Shown: one piece after another, positions 1-5,585 of the stretch
Layout: every line of letters starts with the position of its first letter
How positions within the stretch are numbered: position 1 is the stretch's first letter
Assembly (NCBI GenBank): GCA_002315825.1
Contig: DCIC01000123.1
Coordinates: 510-8,320, forward strand
Direction: 5' to 3'
Origin: Bacteroidales bacterium UBA1736
Lineage (GTDB): Bacteria; Bacteroidota; Bacteroidia; Bacteroidales; UBA932
Length of the DNA: 7,811 bases
Made by a program: the position numbers and the translations under genes
The notes under the pieces: model-generated
Told to the model about the DNA's origin: nothing
Seen by the model: the letters and a program-made list of their open reading frames with translations, nothing else
The model's database searches: none

Positions 1-93
1 GAGGCTGTCAAGCAGCTGCTTTCTGACAATCTTGAGCTCTGTGATGAGATCGAGGCAAAGATCCGTGAGGCAATAGCACAGATAAACGATTGA
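1..93 (+). CDS. recA: RecA recombinase, C-terminal end (partial, 5' part outside window)
   Basis: This is an open frame from the first base to TGA at 91-93, giving 30 residues that begin EAVKQLLSDN and end AKIREAIAQIND. The pattern of a short helix, DN, an acidic helix with ELCDEIEAKIRE, then the terminus matches the C-terminal domain of bacterial RecA, where sequences of the type 'AKQFLRDNPE..EEIEAKIRE' are usual. RecA is the cytoplasmic ATPase that forms filaments on single-stranded DNA, drives homologous strand exchange and triggers LexA cleavage. The long acidic tail of E. coli RecA is absent here. The ATPase core is outside the window, so the call rests on a short segment. TGA is followed immediately by TAG (94-96) and then by the trpS ATG, so the two genes are probably co-transcribed. 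Confidence 0.72.
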   Translation, partial: EAVKQLLSDNLELCDEIEAKIREAIAQIND

Positions 94-96
94 TAG

Positions 97-1263
97 ATGG
101 GAAAGAAGATAATTTTGACAGGAGACCGCCCCACAGGGAAACTCCATATCGGTCATTATGTGGGGTCGCTCAGACGCAGGGTGGAATTGCAGAACAGCGG
201 CAATTTTGACGAGATATTCATAATGATTGCCGACGCTCAGGCTCTGACGGACAATGCCGACAATCCGGAGAAGGTGCGTCAGAATATCATCGAGGTCGCT
301 CTGGACTATCTCTCGGCCGGACTGGACCCTGAGAAATGTCATATTTTCATCCAGAGCCAGGTGAGCGAGCTGACTGAGCTTACATTTTTTTATATGAATC
401 TCGTTACGGTCCAGAGGCTTCAGCGCAATCCTACCGTAAAGCAGGAGATTCAGTTGCGGGGATATTCCGACAACAATGAAGTGGCCGATAACAAGGCCGG
501 GACTCCGGTGGGCTTTTTTACCTATCCTATCAGTCAGGCCGCAGACATCACTGCCTTCAAGGCAACGACTGTTCCCGTGGGTGAGGACCAGGAACCTATG
601 ATTGAGCAAACCAGGGAAATCGTCAGAAAATTCAACTCTGTATATGGCGAGACCCTTGTTGAACCTGATATTATGCTTCCTGACAACGCTGCCTGTCTTC
701 GTCTTCCGGGTACCGATGGGAAAGCCAAGATGAGCAAGTCATTGGGGAACTGCATCTATCTCTCGGATTCGGCCGAGGATGTAAAGGCGAAAGTAAAGGG
801 AATGTTTACGGATCCTGGTCACCTGCAGGTGAGTGATCCCGGCAAGGTGGAAGGAAATACAGTGTTTACATATCTGGATGCTTTCTGCAAGCCCGAGCAC
901 TTTGACAAGTTCCCGCAGTGCTTCGTGTCCAAAAAATCCAGCTTTGAATTCCATAGCCTGGATGAAGTGAAGGAGCAGTACCGCAAGGGTGGCCTCGGAG
1001 ATATGATGATAAAAAATTTCCTTAATGAGGTCCTCAATGATACACTTGAGCCTATCCGTAATCGCCGCAAGGAGCTGGAGCAGAATCTTCCCTATGTATA
1101 TCAAGTACTTCAGGAAGGAAGCAAGGCTGCCTGTGAAGTTGCTGCCAAGACTCTGTCGGATGTCAAGCGTGCTATGAGGATCAATTATTTTGACCCGGGC
1201 GTCCTTGAAGAGCTTATCAAGGAGCAGTCAGAACGCTACACTACCGTTTCAGATAGTAAGTGA
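97..1263 (+). CDS. trpS: Tryptophanyl-tRNA synthetase, Deinococcus-II/Streptococcus-like type
   Basis: This cytoplasmic class I aminoacyl-tRNA synthetase (388 aa) activates tryptophan with ATP and loads it onto tRNA-Trp. The Rossmann-fold signature HIGH is complete at residues 17-20 inside TGDRPTGKLHIGHYVGSL, and KMSKS is complete at 211-215. Family blocks such as QAADITAFKA, VPVGEDQEPMIEQTREI and a KVEGNTVFTYLDAF-like segment are present. The protein resembles the TrpRS of streptococci and lactobacilli and TrpRS II of Deinococcus radiodurans. It is less like the type I enzymes whose N-terminus reads roughly SGIQPSG or SGIRPTG. It is longer than the usual 330-345 aa, with apparent insertions near residues 124-134 and 267-285 and a short C-terminal extension. 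The ATG follows the recA stop by only 3 bp and has no clear Shine-Dalgarno sequence, as is normal in Bacteroidota. The 3' end overlaps the convergent SIMPL gene by 23 bp. Confidence 0.96.
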   Translation: MGKKIILTGDRPTGKLHIGHYVGSLRRRVELQNSGNFDEIFIMIADAQALTDNADNPEKVRQNIIEVALDYLSAGLDPEKCHIFIQSQVSELTELTFFYMNLVTVQRLQRNPTVKQEIQLRGYSDNNEVADNKAGTPVGFFTYPISQAADITAFKATTVPVGEDQEPMIEQTREIVRKFNSVYGETLVEPDIMLPDNAACLRLPGTDGKAKMSKSLGNCIYLSDSAEDVKAKVKGMFTDPGHLQVSDPGKVEGNTVFTYLDAFCKPEHFDKFPQCFVSKKSSFEFHSLDEVKEQYRKGGLGDMMIKNFLNEVLNDTLEPIRNRRKELEQNLPYVYQVLQEGSKAACEVAAKTLSDVKRAMRINYFDPGVLEELIKEQSERYTTVSDSK

Positions 1264-1942
1264 TATTTGTGACGACGCGCACGTTCTTTATATAGGGCGT
1301 GTTGCTGTCGCGATTAGAGATACTGAAAGTACCCTGTGATGCTTGTTGAATCTTGCCCAGGGTGCTTTCTGAGTCTTTGGCAAACTTCTCTGCCACTTCC
1401 CGGGCATTCTTGGTGGCTTCTTCTATCATAGAGGGCTTGATTTCATTTAGTCCTTCGAAGATGAATTCCGTTACGGAGTCCCACTCGTTCTCCGGTGCGA
1501 TGCCATATTTGAGAAGGTCCTTCTGGGCTGTCTGCAGGGCGAGAATCTTGTCCACTTTCTTGGTGCATACAGTTACTACACACTTTGCTACATATCTGTA
1601 TGTCCTGTCATTTGAGCCGTATTCCTGGGTGAACTTGTCGCTTATCGATGACGTGCCTATTGTGATTTCGTCGTTCTCCATCCCACCGGCGGAAAGAAAT
1701 GAGATAAGGCTGGCATTTTTCTGCTCGATCTCTGAATATATGGTGCTGAGATCATTTCCTACCACTTTGTAGATTATCGGCCAGATGACTTTGTCGGCCA
1801 TAACCTCTTTCTCACATAGTCCCTTGACGCTGACTGTCCTTTCGAAAGAACGGTATTCCTTTACTGCTATGGGAAACTGGATCCCGAGGATGATGAGACC
1901 GGCCATTATGGCAAGGCCCATATAAAAATTAGACTTGTTCAT
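1241..1942 (-). CDS. SIMPL-domain (DUF541) protein with N-terminal membrane anchor
   Basis: The 233-residue product starts with a short polar stretch and one hydrophobic segment at about residues 7-28 (FYMGLAIMAGLIILGIQF). This is an uncleaved signal anchor or signal peptide, so the rest should lie in the periplasm. The remainder fits the SIMPL/DUF541 family: an early strand RTVSVKGLCEKEV, then ADKVIWPI typical of Bacteroidota members, a central alpha/beta part, a helix rich in EATKNAREVAEKFAKDS, and the closing strands VRVVTNITYYLKR. The molecular function is not established. E. coli YggE is linked to oxidative stress tolerance and Brucella BP26 forms an oligomeric ring, but neither role can be transferred with confidence. 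The gene is a single-gene unit, divergent from the DAHP synthase gene and convergent with trpS. Its TAG stop lies inside the 3' end of trpS. Confidence 0.88.
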   Translation of the reverse strand: MNKSNFYMGLAIMAGLIILGIQFPIAVKEYRSFERTVSVKGLCEKEVMADKVIWPIIYKVVGNDLSTIYSEIEQKNASLISFLSAGGMENDEITIGTSSISDKFTQEYGSNDRTYRYVAKCVVTVCTKKVDKILALQTAQKDLLKYGIAPENEWDSVTEFIFEGLNEIKPSMIEEATKNAREVAEKFAKDSESTLGKIQQASQGTFSISNRDSNTPYIKNVRVVTNITYYLKR

Positions 1943-1964
1943 TTCGCTCTTTGTTTTTACTACG

Positions 1965-1972
1965 CAAATATA
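1965..1972 (-). promoter_or_regulatory. Candidate Bacteroidota -7 box for the SIMPL gene
   Basis: On the minus strand the sequence reads TATATTTG, an exact match to the Bacteroidota sigma-ABfr -7 consensus TAnnTTTG. Transcription would begin a few bases downstream, leaving a leader of about 15-18 nt before the ATG at 1942. A possible TTTG -33 element lies at 1998-1995 on the same strand with a 22-bp spacer, slightly longer than usual. The call rests on consensus match and position only. Confidence 0.55.
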
Positions 1973-1976
1973 ATGT

Positions 1977-1984
1977 TATTTTTG
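1977..1984 (+). promoter_or_regulatory. Candidate Bacteroidota -7 box for the DAHP synthase/chorismate mutase gene
   Basis: The sequence TATTTTTG matches TAnnTTTG exactly. A TTTG at 1950-1953 could be the -33 element, with a rather long 23-bp spacer. Transcription would start near 1990, giving about 34 nt of leader before the ATG at 2024 and placing the upstream in-frame ATG at 1973 outside the transcript. A second exact match, TACTTTTG at 2008-2015, is an alternative that would make the mRNA nearly leaderless. The box sits 4 bp from the opposing minus-strand box. Confidence 0.5.
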
Positions 1985-2023
1985 CCTTTGATTTCAAAAC
2001 AGCTTCTTACTTTTGAGTGTGAT

Positions 2024-3049
2024 ATGCTTGAAAACAAGACAATAATTGCAGGCCCTTGCAGTGCTGAAAGCAGAGAGCAGGTGCTTAAAACAGCTGAAGG
2101 ACTGACTTCGGTAGGAATATCCTATTTTCGTGCGGGTTTGTGGAAGCCAAGGACGCGGCCGGGCTGTTTTGAGGGTGTGGGAGAGAAAGGCCTTGAGTGG
2201 ATGAGGGAGGTGAAGCAGAAGTACGGACTTAAAATAGCCACGGAAGTCGCATTCAGAGAGCACGTCGAGATGTGTCTCTCTGCGGGTGTGGATTTGGTGT
2301 GGATAGGAGCGAGGACTACATCCAATCCTTTTCTGGTCCAGGAATTGGCCGAGGCATTGGGCGGAAAGAATATCAAGGTTCTGGTAAAGAACCCTATCAA
2401 TCCTGATGTGGACTTGTGGGCCGGGGCTGTCGATCGTCTTACACGCGCAGGCGTGAGGAATGTGGGCGTTATTCATAGGGGATTTTCATCCTATCAGAAA
2501 ATAAAATATCGTAACGCTCCGGGCTGGCAGATTGCCATCGAGTTCCGCCAGAGATATCCCGATGTGCCTTTCTTCTGTGATCCGAGCCATTTGGCGGGGC
2601 GGAAGGACTATATTCTTGAGCTCAGCCAGAAATCTCTCGATCTGGGGCTGGACGGTCTGATGATAGAGACTCATTGCTCTCCTTCCCAAGCGCTGAGCGA
2701 TTCTGGACAGCAGCTTACCCCAAGCGAGCTCAAGTGTTTGCTTGATAGCCTGTCTGCCAGAAAGCCCTTGCCGACAAGCGAGGATGTCCGCAGCCGCCTT
2801 GAGGAAATGAGACGCGATATGGATGTGATTGATACCCGCATTCTGCAGGATTTGACCGACAGAATGGATATCAGCCGTCAGATGGGACATCTTAAGAAGG
2901 CTGAAGGTATATCTGTCATCCAGACAGGACGATGGAACAGTCTTCTTGAAAGGGTCTGCGAGGAGAGTAAAAAATATGGACTCCGCGAAGATTACGTGAA
3001 GTCCATATTCAGCATTATCCACGATGCGTCAATCGACGAGCAGGACTGA
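2024..3049 (+). CDS. Bifunctional DAHP synthase (type I-beta) / chorismate mutase (AroQ)
   Basis: The N-terminal domain (residues about 5-245) condenses phosphoenolpyruvate with erythrose 4-phosphate to give DAHP, the first step of the shikimate pathway. The C-terminal domain (about 260-341) converts chorismate to prephenate. Likely metal ligands are C12 in AGPCSAES, H189 in CDPSH, E215 in MIETH and D226 in ALSDSGQQL. WKPRTRP, VKNPINPD and IHRGFSSY are further barrel motifs. The mutase domain aligns with E. coli chorismate mutase without gaps and keeps its R11, R28, K39, R51, S84 and Q88, but has Gln and Trp in place of D48 and E52. No ACT domain is present. The related Prevotella nigrescens enzyme is inhibited by prephenate acting through the mutase domain. 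An in-frame ATG at 1973 would add 17 residues; 2024 is chosen because a promoter box lies between them. The stop overlaps the GH2 gene by 21 bp. Confidence 0.94.
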   Translation: MLENKTIIAGPCSAESREQVLKTAEGLTSVGISYFRAGLWKPRTRPGCFEGVGEKGLEWMREVKQKYGLKIATEVAFREHVEMCLSAGVDLVWIGARTTSNPFLVQELAEALGGKNIKVLVKNPINPDVDLWAGAVDRLTRAGVRNVGVIHRGFSSYQKIKYRNAPGWQIAIEFRQRYPDVPFFCDPSHLAGRKDYILELSQKSLDLGLDGLMIETHCSPSQALSDSGQQLTPSELKCLLDSLSARKPLPTSEDVRSRLEEMRRDMDVIDTRILQDLTDRMDISRQMGHLKKAEGISVIQTGRWNSLLERVCEESKKYGLREDYVKSIFSIIHDASIDEQD

Positions 3050-5515
3050 GTTGATGTCAATCGTATAGTCTTTCCCGTATCCGTTCACACATAATGTGAT
3101 ACGCCCTTTCCTGCCTTTGATGGATCTTACTACGCCGAGGGCCTTGCCACTGAACATAGCCTTCTGAGTCCCCTTCAATGATAGCGAATCTGCGGCGTTC
3201 CCGTTGTCAATACCGGCCAATTCACCCTCTCCGCTCACGCTGAAGCGGAGCATCTCGTCGGCAGTCGGCACTTCGATACCGTTTTCGTCAACGGCTGATA
3301 CTGTGACGTATGACAGATCATAACCATCGGCGGAGATTGTCTGGCGGTCAGCTTCGAGTTTAAGGGCTACCGGCTTGCCTGATGTGCGTCTCACATCTCT
3401 TGCAACTTCTTTTCCATTCTTATATGAGACAGCTTCAATGGTTCCGCTTTCATATGCGATGTCAGTCCATTGAGCGTGTAGTCTTGGACCTTCCTTCGAG
3501 CTTTTGCCCAGGGACTTGCCGTTTAAGAAAAGCTCTACCTCATCGGCATTGTTGTAATATGCCCAGACATCCACAATGTCTCCTTCCTTCCAGTTCCAAT
3601 GCGGGAGAAGGTGGAGGACGGTATTGTCTGTCCATTCGCTGCGATACATCCACCAAGTGTCTTTAGGGAATCCTGCCAGATCCACCACTCCGAAATAAGA
3701 ACTTCTCGAAGGCCACTCGAATGGTGTGGGCTCTCCCATATAGTCGAAGCCGGTCCAGAGGAATGTGCCGGCCACAAAATCTCTTTCCCTTACTGCATAC
3801 CACGCTTCTTCTGCGGTTTGTCCCCAGGGGACGCGGCTCATATCAAATGCGGTGAGCTGATGGTCTTCGGGATATGGCGTATTGGCAGCTTCGGGGTATT
3901 GGTCAATGAATTTGTGGGGAAGGACTTCAAGCCTTGAAGAAGGAAAATGATATACCCCTCGGCTATTGATGGATGAAGCGGTCTCGGAACCTAAGATAGG
4001 AGTGTCCGGGAACCATACCCTGACCGAATCATATTTTGCGATATTGTAATTGATCCCCAATACTTCCAGCGCTCCGCTGCGCAAAAGATTGTTGTGAGTG
4101 TAGGCGTGGTTGCAGCCCGAAGTGACATATCTAGTGTCGTCAAGAGCTTTGACTATTGAGGCTAGATGTCTGGTCAGCAATACATTAGGATTGCTTTCGG
4201 AAGGATCTCCGCTATTGGTGGGGTCAGAGAAATTGAGAAGGAAGTTGGCCTCTTCCGGTGAAAGATTTTCAAGGGATTCATCCTTGGCATCGAGCTGCTC
4301 GGGGACTTCGTTTCCTATGCTCCACATAATGATGGAAGGATGATTGCGGTCTCTCTTAATGAAATCAGACAGGTCTTTGTTGTACCAGTCGGGGAAGAAT
4401 CTTGCGTAGTCGAATCTGGTCTTGCGTCTCTTCCACATATCGAAGGCTTCATCCATTACTACAAATCCCATTTCATCGCACAGATTCAGCAGCTCAGGTG
4501 CGGGAGGGTTGTGGGAAGTCCTTATGGCATTCACACCCATATCTTTGAGGATTGACAATTCTCTTTCAAGCGCCCTGGGATGAATGGCCGAGCCCAGACA
4601 GCCCATATCGTGATGCAGGCATACTCCTTTCAGCTTGACCGGGTTGCCGTTGAGGAAGAACCCTTTATCCTTGTCGAAGAATATGGTTCTGACTCCGAAT
4701 TTCTGCGAATAGCAATCCAGAATTTCCTTGTCTTTGGTGATACATACCTGAAGTGTATATTGATAAGTGTCTTCGATATCCCAAAGATGAGGTCTGGGGA
4801 TCTCAAGCTCCGCAGTTGTTGAGGAGGCTACTTTCTTGCCATTCTTGTCAAGGACAGTATAATTGAGTACGGTGCCTGTCATATCTCCTTCCACCTCTGT
4901 CTGAACCTTTACGGTGGCTTTTTCCGGAGAGATCTCAGGGGTTGTCACATATACTCCGCTATAAGCGATATGGGTTTCATTGACCGTTACCATTCGCACA
5001 TTGCGGTATATTCCACATCCTGCGTACCAGCGGGAATTGGGCTGCTCAGTATTGTCGCAGCTTACAGCTACGACATTGTCCTCTCCTTCGCCATTGAGAT
5101 ATCCGCTGATGTCATAGGAGAAGGAACTGTATCCGTAGGGGCGTGTTCCTACTGTCTGACCATTGACATAGACGGTGCTGTTCATAAATATGCCGTCAAA
5201 CTCCAGGAAACACTTTCTCCCTTGACCAATACCTTCGGGGGTGCTGAAATGCTTTCTGTACCATCCCATTCCTCCCGGGAGAGCACCTCCTGTGGGTCTG
5301 GATGGGTTGGCGTCGGAGAATTCACCTTCTACGCTCCAGTCGTGAGGCAGATGCAACTCTCTCCAATCCGAATCGTCGAAATCGGGCTGGGAACATATTT
5401 GCTCGGTGAGTTTGAATCTCCAGTCGAAATTGAAGTCTTCAATCATTCTGGGTGTAGTCGATTTGCAGCAACAGAACAACAGGGCGGCTGCAAGGAATGG
5501 GATAATTCGTTTCAT
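3029..5515 (-). CDS. Glycoside hydrolase family 2, beta-galactosidase-like lipoprotein
   Basis: The 828-residue enzyme starts with a signal sequence (MKRIIPFLAAALLFCCCKS) whose cysteine cluster at 15-17 suggests lipoprotein processing, with C16 the best fit. The order is a sugar-binding jelly roll (about 25-195, with LPHDWSVEGEF and GGMGWYRKHF), an immunoglobulin-like domain (about 200-280), and the TIM barrel (about 285-600). The barrel includes LHHDMGCLGS and AIRTSHNPPAPE. The C-terminal part holds a DUF4982-like domain (about 625-690, with YYNNADEVELFLNGKSLG) and a final beta-sandwich (about 700-815). The acid/base is probably E403 in IGNEVPE and the nucleophile E511 in LGSETASS. Both catalytic residues are present, so the enzyme should be active, releasing terminal beta-linked sugar, most likely galactose. 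The exact substrate cannot be read from the sequence. No acidic lipoprotein export signal follows the cysteines, so a periplasm-facing position is likelier. A GH28 gene nearby is compatible with pectic side chains as substrate. Confidence 0.93.
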   Translation of the reverse strand: MKRIIPFLAAALLFCCCKSTTPRMIEDFNFDWRFKLTEQICSQPDFDDSDWRELHLPHDWSVEGEFSDANPSRPTGGALPGGMGWYRKHFSTPEGIGQGRKCFLEFDGIFMNSTVYVNGQTVGTRPYGYSSFSYDISGYLNGEGEDNVVAVSCDNTEQPNSRWYAGCGIYRNVRMVTVNETHIAYSGVYVTTPEISPEKATVKVQTEVEGDMTGTVLNYTVLDKNGKKVASSTTAELEIPRPHLWDIEDTYQYTLQVCITKDKEILDCYSQKFGVRTIFFDKDKGFFLNGNPVKLKGVCLHHDMGCLGSAIHPRALERELSILKDMGVNAIRTSHNPPAPELLNLCDEMGFVVMDEAFDMWKRRKTRFDYARFFPDWYNKDLSDFIKRDRNHPSIIMWSIGNEVPEQLDAKDESLENLSPEEANFLLNFSDPTNSGDPSESNPNVLLTRHLASIVKALDDTRYVTSGCNHAYTHNNLLRSGALEVLGINYNIAKYDSVRVWFPDTPILGSETASSINSRGVYHFPSSRLEVLPHKFIDQYPEAANTPYPEDHQLTAFDMSRVPWGQTAEEAWYAVRERDFVAGTFLWTGFDYMGEPTPFEWPSRSSYFGVVDLAGFPKDTWWMYRSEWTDNTVLHLLPHWNWKEGDIVDVWAYYNNADEVELFLNGKSLGKSSKEGPRLHAQWTDIAYESGTIEAVSYKNGKEVARDVRRTSGKPVALKLEADRQTISADGYDLSYVTVSAVDENGIEVPTADEMLRFSVSGEGELAGIDNGNAADSLSLKGTQKAMFSGKALGVVRSIKGRKGRITLCVNGYGKDYTIDINSVLLVD

Positions 5516-5537
5516 AATCGATTATACTGGATATAAT
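5514..5537. promoter_or_regulatory. ATAAT/ATTAT half-site cluster over the GH2 start codon (candidate operator)
   Basis: ATAATCGATTAT at 5514-5525 is a perfect 12-bp palindrome that begins inside the GH2 start codon (CAT at 5513-5515 on the plus strand). A third half-site, ATAAT, follows at 5533-5537. With 5521-5526 it forms a second inverted repeat, ATTATA-CTGGA-TATAAT. The position in the divergent GH2/ABC-F gap suits a repressor or activator site. AT-rich leaders are common, so chance is a real alternative. Confidence 0.3.
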
Positions 5538-5540
5538 GGG

Positions 5541-5548
5541 TAAAAATA
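5541..5548 (-). promoter_or_regulatory. Weak candidate -7 box for the GH2 gene
   Basis: On the minus strand TATTTTTA matches TAnnTTTG in all defined positions but the last. It lies 26 bp upstream of the GH2 ATG and would leave a leader of roughly 20 nt that includes the half-site cluster. No TTTG is seen at the expected -33 distance, which might suit a promoter that needs an activator. The call is tentative. Confidence 0.3.
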
Positions 5549-5561
5549 GGAAAAAACTTTC

Positions 5562-5569
5562 TATTTTCG
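5562..5569 (+). promoter_or_regulatory. Candidate -7 box for the ABC-F gene
   Basis: TATTTTCG differs from TAnnTTTG at one position, a variant often seen before Bacteroidota genes. It ends 16 bp before the ATG at 5586, leaving a leader of about 10 nt. No clear -33 TTTG is visible upstream. Confidence 0.45.
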
Positions 5570-5585
5570 CGTACCTTACATCCAT

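Noticed and set aside
2486..3022. A 178-codon open frame on the minus strand, opposite the DAHP synthase/chorismate mutase gene
   Set aside because: The sense frame contains every expected catalytic motif; the antisense product matches no family I know and has no promoter-like sequence before it.
3027..3038. Hairpin CGTC-AATC-GACG at the DAHP synthase/GH2 junction as a bidirectional terminator
   Set aside because: The stem is only 4 bp and no T-run follows on either strand, so it does not meet the form of an intrinsic terminator.
1241..3049. trpS, SIMPL and DAHP synthase as one aromatic amino acid operon
   Set aside because: The SIMPL gene lies on the opposite strand between them and each plus-strand gene appears to have its own start region, so there is no shared transcript.
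4970..5536. A 188-codon open frame on the plus strand, opposite the GH2 N-terminal region
   Set aside because: It lies inside a strong GH2 coding sequence with complete domains, its translation shows no recognisable domain, and such antisense frames are expected from codon bias.
5521..5537. TATAAT on both strands as E. coli-style -10 boxes
   Set aside because: Bacteroidota primary sigma factor uses TAnnTTTG, and no -35 sequence is at the right distance. The motif is better listed as a dyad of unknown role.
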